Origin: Spirochaeta sp.
GTDB lineage: Bacteria; Spirochaetota; Spirochaetia; DSM-27196; Alkalispirochaetaceae
Direction of reading: 5' to 3'
NCBI GenBank assembly: GCA_007117185.1
Contig: SKHA01000302.1
Coordinates: 1 to 23,334, forward strand
Length of the DNA: 23,334 nt
Under the pieces are notes generated by a model. The model did no database searches. It saw nothing but the letters and a program-made list of their open reading frames with translations, and had not been told where the DNA came from. Each line of letters begins with the position of its first letter. Position 1 is the first letter of the stretch. The translations under genes and the position numbers were made by a program. Below are positions 1-7,422 of this stretch, one piece after another.

Positions 1-43
1 ACTCCTGCTGTTGTTCCCATTGCGCCGGTATCTGGTCGCTCAT
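1..43 (-). CDS. Possible start of a downstream gene (partial)
   Basis: An ATG on the minus strand overlaps the rex stop codon in the ATGA arrangement common in this window. It opens a frame that stays open for 14 codons to the window edge (MSDQIPAQWEQQQE). A GGAAG ribosome-binding-like sequence lies just upstream, inside the end of rex. The overlap style supports a real gene co-transcribed with rex. Fourteen residues are too few to name a family, and chance openness over this length is quite possible. Confidence 0.4.
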   Translation of the reverse strand, partial: MSDQIPAQWEQQQE

Positions 44-690
44 TCTTCCGGGGCGGCGTCCCGGGCCAGGCGCATCTTTACCGAGAGCACCGCGTACCCC
101 GATGAGAGATCTTCTTTCTGAACAATCACTCCCGGGGGGACTTTGATCTTGATATTGGTGAAGTTCCAGATCGACTGGATCCCGCAGTCTACCAGGAGGT
201 CCGCAACCTGCTGCGCGTGCGACGAGGGCACCGTGAGGATTGCCAGCTCCACCTGGAGCTTGCGAACCCGTTCTTTCAGCTCCGGCAGGGCGTACACTGG
301 AACGCCGTTGATCTTCGTACCGATCTTCCCGGTGTCTGAGTCGAACGCGGCAACGATGTGCATACCGTGACGGGGGAAGATGCGATAGCCCATCAGGGCG
401 GTACCGAGGTGCCCGGCGCCAAGGATGATTGCGTTGTGGACGGTATTCCAGTCCAGAAAACCGTTTATTGCCTGAACCAGCTCCGCCACGGGAAACCCAA
501 GTCGGGGCTTACCGACGATACCCGTTGTGGCCAGGTCTTTTCGCACCTGAATCGGCTCCAGCTCCAGCTCCTCGGCGATGACGGTACCGGAGATATACTC
601 CTTGCCCTCCCGCGCCGCCGCTTCGATGATGTGGAGGTACGCTGGCAGTCGCTTGATGGTGGGCGTACTTGCTACCCTGATATTCTTCAT
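40..690 (-). CDS. rex: Redox-sensing transcriptional repressor Rex
   Basis: Rex is a cytoplasmic dimeric repressor that leaves DNA when NADH rises, controlling fermentation and respiration genes. With the chosen start the protein has 216 residues, the usual family length. Residues 1-78 form the winged helix, with the hallmark recognition segment QVRKDLATTG at 48-57. Residues 84-200 form a Rossmann domain with the NAD(H)-binding glycine motif GAGHLG at 91-96. The frame is open further upstream to 762, but the ATG at 690 is preferred because the homologous region starts there and GGAG sits about nine bases upstream. The extra 24 upstream residues lie beyond the predicted transcription start. 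The helix variant (TTGIVGKPRLGF) differs from the common SYFGEFGKRGVGY form, a variation I associate with deep-branching bacteria. Identification is secure; its targets cannot be read from this window. Confidence 0.95.
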   Translation of the reverse strand: MKNIRVASTPTIKRLPAYLHIIEAAAREGKEYISGTVIAEELELEPIQVRKDLATTGIVGKPRLGFPVAELVQAINGFLDWNTVHNAIILGAGHLGTALMGYRIFPRHGMHIVAAFDSDTGKIGTKINGVPVYALPELKERVRKLQVELAILTVPSSHAQQVADLLVDCGIQSIWNFTNIKIKVPPGVIVQKEDLSSGYAVLSVKMRLARDAAPEE

Positions 691-718
691 GTAGTCTTTC
701 TCCGGTTCATACTGCGCG

Positions 719-1903
719 ATGATTATAGACCGAGAGACTGGAAAAAAACAAACCGTTACCATAGAAAAAATTGTATCCGGTGGTGAAGGACTTTTTCATG
801 ACCCCAACGGGGTGGTCGGGTTTGTCTCTGCGGTTCTCCCGGGAGAGTTGGTCGAGGTTGAGATTCATCCCGGAACGTCACGACCCCTGCGCGCCACCCT
901 CGTGAGGGTGATCCAGCCCTCGCCGGACCGAACTGAACCGCAGTGCCCCGTTTTTGGTCGCTGCGGCGGTTGTGACTGGCAGTTTATCAACTACCATCGC
1001 CAGCTTGCCCTCAAAGGGGAGATTCTCCTGGAAAACCTGCGGCGACTTGGGCGGGTCGATACCGCTGGAATCGCTGTCCATGCGGAGTCAGGCGATCCGT
1101 GGGGCTACCGCAGCCGCGTTCAGGTGCACCGAAGTGAGGAGGGCCGCTGGGGTTTTCGTGAGCGCCGCTCCCATCGGGTAGTTCCGGTGGACTCGTGCCC
1201 GATTGCCACGAAGCAGATTAACCTGAGTATTGCCGCGCTGAATCGAGAGCTGCCATCGGCGGAGCGCGTCACTCTTGTAGAGGACGATCACGGAGTTTGC
1301 CGTGGAGATATCGGCGGCGAGGCGCAACGTACCATCGCCGGGAGGGTGCTCACCTTTCATCCGGGAAGCTTCTTTCAGTCAAACGTGCCTTTACTGGATC
1401 GCCTGACCGGGATCCTGCGCGCCGACGCGGCGGAGCGGAGCGACCACCTGCTGCTGGACCTGTACGCCGGTGCGGGGGTGTTGGCGGCCCTGGCGGTGAA
1501 AGAAGGGCAGAAGGTGATCGCTGTAGAAAGAGATCGCCGCAACGCTGATCTGATTCGGCGTAACCTGACCGGTAACGGTGTGCCCGGCGCCAATATCACT
1601 GTGTTCGCCGATACGGCGGAGGCCCGACTGAACCGTTTGCTCCCAATCGGGTCGGATCACGAGACCCCGTCTGCGACGGTAATTCTGGACCCACCGCGAA
1701 AAGGGTTGTCCCGGCAGGTCCGATCATGGTTGCTGGAACGGACGTTTTCCCGTCTGGCATACCTGAGTTGTGACTCCGCCGCCCTGGCTCGGGATCTTGG
1801 CGAGTTGACCTCTGTGTATCCGATCCGCACGATCCATCTGCTGGATTTCTACCCCCAGACAGCCCAGATTGAGACGCTCGTGTTGCTTGGGGGGGCCGAT
1901 TGA
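719..1903 (+). CDS. rlmD: 23S rRNA (uracil-C5)-methyltransferase, RlmD/RumA type
   Basis: This SAM-dependent enzyme methylates carbon 5 of a uridine in rRNA (or tRNA). The 394-residue protein has the full family layout. A TRAM RNA-binding domain spans about 10-65. Four cysteines for a [4Fe-4S] cluster lie at 76, 82, 85 and 160, with the C-x5-C-x2-C spacing of RlmD. The SAM-binding motif DLYAGAG is at 247-253 and DPPRKG at 324-329. The catalytic nucleophile is Cys351 in YLSCDSAALARDL. That motif normally reads SC(D/N)P; here Ser replaces Pro. No good ribosome-binding site precedes the ATG at 719, but the TRAM domain begins at about residue 10, leaving little room for a later start. The family is certain; assigning U1939 of 23S rRNA rather than another uridine is by analogy, since many bacteria carry several such paralogues. 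Confidence 0.85.
   Translation: MIIDRETGKKQTVTIEKIVSGGEGLFHDPNGVVGFVSAVLPGELVEVEIHPGTSRPLRATLVRVIQPSPDRTEPQCPVFGRCGGCDWQFINYHRQLALKGEILLENLRRLGRVDTAGIAVHAESGDPWGYRSRVQVHRSEEGRWGFRERRSHRVVPVDSCPIATKQINLSIAALNRELPSAERVTLVEDDHGVCRGDIGGEAQRTIAGRVLTFHPGSFFQSNVPLLDRLTGILRADAAERSDHLLLDLYAGAGVLAALAVKEGQKVIAVERDRRNADLIRRNLTGNGVPGANITVFADTAEARLNRLLPIGSDHETPSATVILDPPRKGLSRQVRSWLLERTFSRLAYLSCDSAALARDLGELTSVYPIRTIHLLDFYPQTAQIETLVLLGGAD
722..751 (-). promoter_or_regulatory. Predicted rex promoter
   Basis: On the minus strand a perfect TATAAT (727 to 722) follows TTGTTT (751 to 746) with an 18-base spacer. The expected start near 715 would give a leader of about 25 bases carrying the GGAG site. The promoter lies inside the first codons of the divergent methyltransferase gene. 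No palindrome resembling the classic Rex operator (TTGTGAA-N4-TTCACAA) was seen here, so autoregulation is not supported. Confidence 0.6.
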
Positions 1904-3618
1904 TCCGTTTTCGATTGTTAGTGGTTGCCAGTTCACTGGTTCTGATGGTGATCCCCGGATTGACCGCTTTGGAGCTTATCTGGTCCGGGGTAAGCCCCGG
2001 AGAGATCTCCGGCGCAGGTGCAGCGGTTCGTCTGGTCGTCTCCAGTTCTACCCCGGAAGCACTCCTTGCTCTCTCTACGGAAGATCGGCACACCCGGTTG
2101 TATCGCGTCAACGGAGAGATGGCTCTGGAAGTGCGAACGGGGTTCCGTCATGTTACCGCAGTTCTGCAGGAGCGGGCAGGAACCCTTCTGGTGGCCGGAG
2201 ATCGGGGCGGGGTTGCCCGCATCGATCCGGATTCCGGCGGGGTTCAGCGTCTGGCAGCCCTGCAGGGCGACCTTGGTGGCGTCTGGCCCGATGCTGCGGG
2301 AAATCTCTTCGTTCTCAAGGGGAATCGGGAGATCCTCCACTTGAGCGCGGCGGGCCGGATACTGTGGCAGCGTTCATTGCCTTCTCCGGTGCGTGCTGCC
2401 GTGTGGGCTTTCGGGGCGCTCTACCTGGCCACCGGCGACGGTGGTTTATTTCGTTTCGACAGTTCCGGCAACGGAGAGGTAATCCATCGATCCACGGCGG
2501 TTACGCAAATGACGGCCGTGCCCCGGCGTTTCCCCCGGAGTGACGGTGAAATGGTGGAACTCCTGACCGTCGACCAGGATCAGTTCCTTCACCTGCTGCA
2601 GGTTGATCTGCGTCGGGGATCTGTGCAGGTCAGGCGGGTGTGGTCCCGGGAGGTGCCGGGGGAGACCCGGCTGCTTGGCAGCGATCAGCAGGGGTATCAC
2701 TGGATTGCCGAGATGGTCGGTTCGACTCCCCGGGCAATACAGATTCTGGACAGCACCGGAGAGCTGAAGGGACGTTTCATTTCACCCGGGGTGGCGTTAA
2801 CCACGGTCGTCCTGAATCAGTCGGGAGGAAACGCGTACGCGGTGGATGAAGACGGTCGGTTACTGGTTATCGACGCCGCGGCCCGGGTGGAACAAACGAT
2901 CCGCCTTGAGGAGCCACCGCTGGCTCTTGTGATGAACGCAGCTACGGGACACCTGTTACTGCGTTTCCCCGATTGGCGCTATACGGTCTACCGGGAGAGT
3001 CAACCCGCTACGCCGGAGATTGACCCGGTGTGGTATGAACCCCCTCGTCCCGCCGGGTTCACCGGTGCTCTCGGAGCGCTGGCCACAACGGTGTTTTCCG
3101 GAACCTCCGCGCAGGAGCGGGTCGTACTGCTTGACGTCCTCACGAATCGTCTGGACGAGGGCGCTCTGTTTGGTCAGGTGGATGAGTTTCGGAACATTCT
3201 GGTGTACCTGATGACCGAAGCGTACAGCGCCCCGGTGACGGTGCGTGGCACCCCGGTAAATGACTTTCCCGGGATCCGCCTGCAGGCGATTGGTCTGCTT
3301 GAGCAGCTCCTGGACGTGCCGACCAGGCAGGCACTTACGCAGGTGGTTCGTCATGAACCGCAGGAGCTGGTTGTCGCTCAGGCGTTACAGGCCCTGGGGG
3401 CGTTTCCCCGGGATCAGTTTGGCGCTCTGGAAGCAGGGATGGCGCGCTTTCGCAGCGCTTCCCGGGATGCGACGCGGATAACCCTGGCCACCGGGCTGGT
3501 GGCGCTTATCGAGGAGTTGGCGGTCTCGCCCCAGACAGTTGCTGCCGCCACCGAGCTGTCAGGAGCGTCGATCTCACGGGACTTGCGTCGGCGCGCAGTG
3601 GCGGCAATTCGCCGGTGA
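1900..3618 (+). CDS. Secreted protein with probable beta-propeller and helical-repeat domains
   Basis: I do not recognise a named family. The 572-residue product starts with a clear signal peptide (MIRFRLLVVASSLVLMVIPGLTA, cut before about Leu24), so it is probably exported. No lipobox cysteine is seen. Residues of about 30-370 contain recurring short beta-strand units of the kind LLVAGDRGGVARIDPDSGG, LFVLKGNREILHLSAAG and AVDEDGRLLVIDAA. These resemble WD40/PQQ-type propeller blades. Residues of about 400-570 are predicted helical with HEAT-like pairs (IRLQAIGLLEQLLD, LVVAQALQALGAF). Translation begins at TTG, which overlaps the methyltransferase stop by four bases (TTGA), with a G-rich site just upstream. 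Together these point to translational coupling. A scaffold or envelope-assembly role is only a guess from fold. Confidence 0.75.
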   Translation: MIRFRLLVVASSLVLMVIPGLTALELIWSGVSPGEISGAGAAVRLVVSSSTPEALLALSTEDRHTRLYRVNGEMALEVRTGFRHVTAVLQERAGTLLVAGDRGGVARIDPDSGGVQRLAALQGDLGGVWPDAAGNLFVLKGNREILHLSAAGRILWQRSLPSPVRAAVWAFGALYLATGDGGLFRFDSSGNGEVIHRSTAVTQMTAVPRRFPRSDGEMVELLTVDQDQFLHLLQVDLRRGSVQVRRVWSREVPGETRLLGSDQQGYHWIAEMVGSTPRAIQILDSTGELKGRFISPGVALTTVVLNQSGGNAYAVDEDGRLLVIDAAARVEQTIRLEEPPLALVMNAATGHLLLRFPDWRYTVYRESQPATPEIDPVWYEPPRPAGFTGALGALATTVFSGTSAQERVVLLDVLTNRLDEGALFGQVDEFRNILVYLMTEAYSAPVTVRGTPVNDFPGIRLQAIGLLEQLLDVPTRQALTQVVRHEPQELVVAQALQALGAFPRDQFGALEAGMARFRSASRDATRITLATGLVALIEELAVSPQTVAAATELSGASISRDLRRRAVAAIRR

Positions 3619-3624
3619 ACCGGA

Positions 3625-4533
3625 TCAGTCGGATTTGTCAGCGAACAGCGCGGTCAGTGTTTCCCGACTGAACGAGTAGTTGCTGTTGCAGTTATGGCAG
3701 GTGGTGACCAGCGGAAACGGCCCTTCCAGAAGGATGTCTTCCTGTTCTTTTTCAGGGAGAGCGGCAAGGAATTGCATGAACCGTTCTTCACTGCAGGAAC
3801 AGAAGAACTCCACGTTTCTGGTGGCCACCAGGTGTGGGTTCCAGTGGTTGAAACGGGTGCGAACAAGGTCAGCGGCGGTAGCCCCGCTGGAAAATGCCGC
3901 TCCCAGGTCATCGCTACGGCGGGCTTCCTCAGCGATCATCTGGAACACTGAACGGTCTGCCCCGGGCATCGCCTGGACCAGAAGTGCTCCGGCACCAAGA
4001 ATGCGGCTGTCCTGGTCCTGATCGATGGAGGTGGTGATGGCGGTGGCAGTCTGCTCACTTTGCCTGAAGTATTCCTGCAGGGCAGCAGTAAGGGTCGATC
4101 CCCCGGTCAGTTCCACCTGGCCGCGAACAGGGCGGGGTCGATCAACGCTGACCCGGACCAGTTCCAGCGTTCCGTCTCCGAACCAGTCTCCCTGGGAAAC
4201 CTCGGACTGGAGATACCCGCGGATGTGGCCGAAGGCGTTTGCGTCTACCGAAAGCCCCCGTATGGGACCATCCGACTCCACCAGCAGGCCCAGACTCTCT
4301 TCGTTCTTCAGCGTCGACGATGCCAGCGCCCCAAGAAGGTACCCCTCTGTCAGGATGGCCGCTCCCGGTCCTCCCGGGTTGTGGTTGGCAACCATGAGGT
4401 TGGCCATGGTGGTGCCGTGAATGATTACCAGGCGAACCGTTCCCTCTGCCAGGAGGAACAGATCAACTCCGTCGGTAGCAATTGTTGAGAGGTGTTGAAT
4501 TATTCGGGGATCGCTGATTGGTTGCTGCTGCAC
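3625..4533 (-). CDS. hslO: Redox-regulated chaperone Hsp33 (HslO)
   Basis: Hsp33 is a cytoplasmic holdase that becomes active when oxidants release zinc from its C-terminal cysteines. The 302-residue protein has the normal length. The N-terminal core carries typical segments such as GLSVDANAFGHIRGY (93-107) and LTGGSTLTAALQEYF (142-156). The redox switch is complete: Cys245-x-Cys247 and Cys279-x2-Cys282. The start is GTG at 4533, with AGGA about eight bases upstream; the ATG seven bases earlier is out of frame. The gene ends six bases from the end of the convergent gene at 3618. It is divergent from the LtaS-like gene and probably shares a -35 element with it. Confidence 0.95.
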   Translation of the reverse strand: MQQQPISDPRIIQHLSTIATDGVDLFLLAEGTVRLVIIHGTTMANLMVANHNPGGPGAAILTEGYLLGALASSTLKNEESLGLLVESDGPIRGLSVDANAFGHIRGYLQSEVSQGDWFGDGTLELVRVSVDRPRPVRGQVELTGGSTLTAALQEYFRQSEQTATAITTSIDQDQDSRILGAGALLVQAMPGADRSVFQMIAEEARRSDDLGAAFSSGATAADLVRTRFNHWNPHLVATRNVEFFCSCSEERFMQFLAALPEKEQEDILLEGPFPLVTTCHNCNSNYSFSRETLTALFADKSD

Positions 4534-4565
4534 GGTTCATCCTGACGTCTGTGTAATTGGTTGAC

Positions 4566-4595
4566 ACCGTATCCGAGGTGAGCCTCCGGTTGCAA
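4566..4595 (-). promoter_or_regulatory. Predicted hslO promoter
   Basis: On the minus strand TTGCAA (4595 to 4590) and TACGGT (4571 to 4566) are 18 bases apart. The expected start near 4559 gives a leader of about 26 bases containing the AGGA site before the GTG. The -35 hexamer is self-complementary and is also used by the plus-strand promoter prediction. Confidence 0.5.
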
Positions 4596-4618
4596 CCACA
4601 GGGTGAGAGCGCTACAGT
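4590..4618 (+). promoter_or_regulatory. Predicted promoter of the LtaS-like gene, possibly leaderless
   Basis: TTGCAA (4590-4595) and TACAGT (4613-4618) are 17 bases apart. The transcript should start at about 4625, next to the ATG at 4626, and no ribosome-binding site precedes that ATG. Together this suggests a leaderless mRNA. A consensus TTGACA at 4561-4566 is an alternative -35 but has no -10 at a suitable distance. Confidence 0.45.
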
Positions 4619-4623
4619 AGCGC
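4609..4623. repeat. 15-bp palindrome over the -10 element
   Basis: GCGCTAC-A-GTAGCGC is a perfect inverted repeat with a one-base centre. It covers the whole predicted -10 hexamer (4613-4618) and ends two bases before the ATG at 4626. Its place fits an operator for a dimeric repressor. No regulator can be named. Confidence 0.55.
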
Positions 4624-4625
4624 CG

Positions 4626-6338
4626 ATGAAGGTTACTGGAGGCTCTGATGATCGAACCGTCGCGGCGGTTCTTGTTCCTGTGCTGTGCCTGCTGGTGTTC
4701 AGCGTTCTTGTAAATACCTCGATCTTTGCTCGGACGGGACGATTTCTCCTGCTTGCAGCGCCAACGATCGAGAGTGTTTTGATTCTCGCGCTGGTTCTGG
4801 TTTCCACGGGCACGCGCGGTGAAACTGCGGATCTTCGGAATGGTAGCAGTCCCCGGCATCGTTGGGTCTCCCGGGCGGCCATCGGCGGAGCAGCGCTTCT
4901 ATTGGCCACGGCGGTCCTCTTTTCCGCTGCCGACGGGATGATTCAATACATCTGGGGGCGTCCGTTCCTCTTGCGCGTTGACGCACCGATGATGCGCGGG
5001 TTGCTGTGGTTGGTATTCGGTGAGATCGGCGAACTTGCCGATCGGCTGGTGCCCTGGATTATCGGCCTCATTGTGCTGTCAGGTGCCGCTCTCTCCCTGG
5101 TGGTCCTGCTGCCGGTGCAGCGGGTGCTTCGGCGCAGGGCAACACGGATATCCTGGGTTGTGCTGGTGCCCGCTCTGGCAGTGGCGCTGGCTGTGGGCCA
5201 TCCGGTAACGGCTGTGGTTGTGCAGGCACTGGGTGCTACCGGTGAGCTGGAGTTTCGGGATATCGGTGCGGGTGTCACAGGGGCTGTTGGCTCGAACGAG
5301 CCAGTCGAAGCGGTTGCGCCGTCCGAAGCGGTTGAGCCGGTGGTTTCCCTTTTTGATCGGGATATTCATCTGTTCGCTGTGGAAGCCTACGGCTACGCGG
5401 TGTTCAGTCGGAGTGATCTCTTCGGGATGCTTCAGTCTGATCTGCAGGAGCTGAGTGACACATTTCGCGCCGAGGGTTATCTGGTGGCCAGTACCGTAAT
5501 GGACTCTCCGGTTCGGGGCGGGTTCTCCTGGCTCGCTGAGACCACACTGCTTACCGGGCAGGTGGTGGATTCTCAGCCGCGATTCGAGCAGCTGGCGGAG
5601 CGTGCCCGGGAGAGCGGAATACCCAGCTTCTCCCGGACACTTCACGAGGCGGGGTACTACACGCTGATGGTAAAGCCGGGGACCGTGCATGGTTCGTGGC
5701 CCGAGGGGTGGGATATCTTTCGGTTTGAACGCTCTCTTGTGGCCTACGACGGAGATTTCAACTATCGCGGCCCCTGGTTCTCTTACGTCGCTATCACCGA
5801 CCAGCACGCGATCTGGACGGCTCACAACTATCTGCAGTCAGCTCGAGCCCCCGGGGGAGCAGCGGAGGGGCGGTTGGTCTTCGGCTACTATCAGCTGGTC
5901 AGCAGCCATACCCCCTTTAATCGCGTTCCGCCGTATATCCCGAACTGGGAAGACCTGGGTGACGGCAGTGTGTACAACCAGCGCGCCGACCAGATTCTCA
6001 CCTTCAACAATACCTGGGGTGGGGGAACACAGCTCGACGAAGGGTACAGTGCCGCTATCGGCTACTCTCTGAGGACGATCTCAGGGTATCTGCAAAAGCA
6101 TCTCTCCCACGAAGCTAACCCGGTGATCATCGTTCTCGGGGATCATCAGGCGCAGCGACCAATTCGAGAACAGGATGCCGGTCCGGGTGTACCGATTCAC
6201 ATCGCCACACGAGACCCGGCAATTTACGAAGCGTTTTTGCGTGAAGGGTTTGTGCCGGGTATGCTCAGTGTCCCGGAACCGCCACACCGTCATCTTGCGG
6301 AGCTATACCCGCTGTTGCTGGCAGTGGCACTGCGTTGA
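4626..6338 (+). CDS. LtaS/OpgB-like membrane phosphotransferase (sulfatase superfamily), copy 1
   Basis: The protein (570 residues from the ATG at 4626) has five N-terminal membrane segments (about 11-34, 40-60, 84-104, 143-164, 177-200), a linker, and an extracytoplasmic alkaline-phosphatase/sulfatase-type domain from about 245. Lipoteichoic acid synthase has the same plan. Likely metal ligands are Glu253 (VEAYG) and Asp506-His507 (LGDHQ). The nucleophile probably lies in FSWLAETTLLTG (300-311), and His428 (SSHTPF) matches a conserved active-site histidine. Such enzymes move phosphoglycerol or phosphoethanolamine from phospholipid to a glycan or lipid; the acceptor here is unknown. The linker holds a small duplication: CGAAGCGGTTG at 5306-5316 and 5324-5334. 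The frame is open back to a TTG at 4557, but that start would lie upstream of the predicted promoter. The 3' end overlaps fbpC by 74 bases. A close paralogue lies at 16097. Confidence 0.8.
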   Translation: MKVTGGSDDRTVAAVLVPVLCLLVFSVLVNTSIFARTGRFLLLAAPTIESVLILALVLVSTGTRGETADLRNGSSPRHRWVSRAAIGGAALLLATAVLFSAADGMIQYIWGRPFLLRVDAPMMRGLLWLVFGEIGELADRLVPWIIGLIVLSGAALSLVVLLPVQRVLRRRATRISWVVLVPALAVALAVGHPVTAVVVQALGATGELEFRDIGAGVTGAVGSNEPVEAVAPSEAVEPVVSLFDRDIHLFAVEAYGYAVFSRSDLFGMLQSDLQELSDTFRAEGYLVASTVMDSPVRGGFSWLAETTLLTGQVVDSQPRFEQLAERARESGIPSFSRTLHEAGYYTLMVKPGTVHGSWPEGWDIFRFERSLVAYDGDFNYRGPWFSYVAITDQHAIWTAHNYLQSARAPGGAAEGRLVFGYYQLVSSHTPFNRVPPYIPNWEDLGDGSVYNQRADQILTFNNTWGGGTQLDEGYSAAIGYSLRTISGYLQKHLSHEANPVIIVLGDHQAQRPIREQDAGPGVPIHIATRDPAIYEAFLREGFVPGMLSVPEPPHRHLAELYPLLLAVALR

Positions 6339-7422
6339 GCCGCCGTTGGCTCTCAAGATACGGCGCGGATGCGATGCGACAGAGGCCGCTTTCCTGCAGG
6401 ACCACTGCCGGGCGGCGCGGGAGCAGTTGCACCGCCGTACCGGGAGCAAAGTCTGCGGTGTACTCGGTGTGTACCAGATAGTCGGTGTTCTGATGGCGGA
6501 CCCGGTAGGTCAGGTCATGGCCGCGGAACTCCCTGGATACGATACGCGAAGGTGGCGGGTCCGTGGTTATGGCGTCTTCCACAGTCGGCACGATGCCCAG
6601 ATGCTCTGGTCTGAGGGAGAGTAGTACCATGCCGTTGGCAGACGGCTGGATTGGTATCTCTCCCAGTGGGGTTTTGGCAGTGTTCCCGTGGGCAAGTCCG
6701 CGCAGGAGGTTTGCACGGCCGAGGAACTGGGCGACAAAGGATGTCTCCGGGGTCAGGTAGATCGACTCGGGCGTTCCGAGCTGTTCAAGAGAACCGGCGT
6801 GCATCACCCCCAGGGTGTCACAGAAGGAGAGGGCTTCGTCCTGGTCGTGGGTGACCAGGATAGCGCTCATCTCGGCACACTTCAGCAACGTTCTCACGTC
6901 TCTGCGGGTGGATTCGCGCAGTGCCGCGTCGAGGTTGGAGAACGGTTCGTCCAGAAGGATGAGCGCAGGGTCGGCGGCCAGGGCCCGGGCGAGGGCAACC
7001 CGTTGCTGCTGTCCCCCGGAGAGCTCGTGGGGCATGCGGGTTTTTTCCCGGTGGAGTCCGACCATCTCCAGCAGTTCTTCCGCCCGGGGAATGCGTCGGG
7101 AACGGTTGAGACGGTGCAGGGCAAACACAACATTGTGCAGGACGCTGCGGTCGGGAAAGAGGGCGTAGTCTTGAAAGACGAAGCCGATTCGGCGTTTCTC
7201 CGGGGGAAGGGTTGCTACCGATCGTCCGTCGATCCGTATGTCCCCCGCGTCGGGCCGCTCGAATCCGGCGATCATCCGCAACGTTGTTGTCTTGCCGCAG
7301 CCGCTTGGTCCCAGGAGGCCGAGAATCTCTCCCGGTTCCATGGAAAAGCCCACCGATTCAACCGCTGGTGGCAACTCCGGGGCAAAACGTTTGGTCAATC
7401 CGGTTACTTCCAGGTGTTTCAT
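6265..7422 (-). CDS. fbpC: Ferric-iron ABC transporter, ATP-binding subunit
   Basis: This is the cytoplasmic ATPase of a Fe(III) importer. In 385 residues it shows the Walker A GPSGCGKT (38-45), the Q-loop region FVFQDYALFP (81-90), the ABC signature LSGGQ (134-138), the Walker B ILLDEP (155-160) and the switch histidine His192. The region after about residue 230 fits the regulatory TOBE domain of the FbpC/PotA group. The ATG overlaps the fbpB stop by four bases. Homology appears to end near the motif RPAVVL, so the last 35 or so residues are an extension. The tail codons are antisense to the end of the LtaS-like gene. Substrate assignment rests on the neighbouring binding protein. Confidence 0.9.
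   Translation of the reverse strand: MKHLEVTGLTKRFAPELPPAVESVGFSMEPGEILGLLGPSGCGKTTTLRMIAGFERPDAGDIRIDGRSVATLPPEKRRIGFVFQDYALFPDRSVLHNVVFALHRLNRSRRIPRAEELLEMVGLHREKTRMPHELSGGQQQRVALARALAADPALILLDEPFSNLDAALRESTRRDVRTLLKCAEMSAILVTHDQDEALSFCDTLGVMHAGSLEQLGTPESIYLTPETSFVAQFLGRANLLRGLAHGNTAKTPLGEIPIQPSANGMVLLSLRPEHLGIVPTVEDAITTDPPPSRIVSREFRGHDLTYRVRHQNTDYLVHTEYTADFAPGTAVQLLPRRPAVVLQESGLCRIASAPYLESQRRLNAVPLPATAGIAPQDDGVAVPGH

Noticed and set aside
1869..2543. Open frame of 224 codons in another frame of the secreted-protein gene
   Set aside because: Arg/Ser/Gly-rich composition typical of an out-of-frame reading; the overlapping frame has a signal peptide and ordered repeats.
4561..4566. Consensus TTGACA upstream of the LtaS-like gene
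   Set aside because: No acceptable -10 within 15-19 bases; the TTGCAA/TACAGT pair fits better.
5079..5825. Open frame of 248 codons on the minus strand inside the LtaS-like gene
   Set aside because: No domain, and it overlaps the conserved catalytic half of the real gene.
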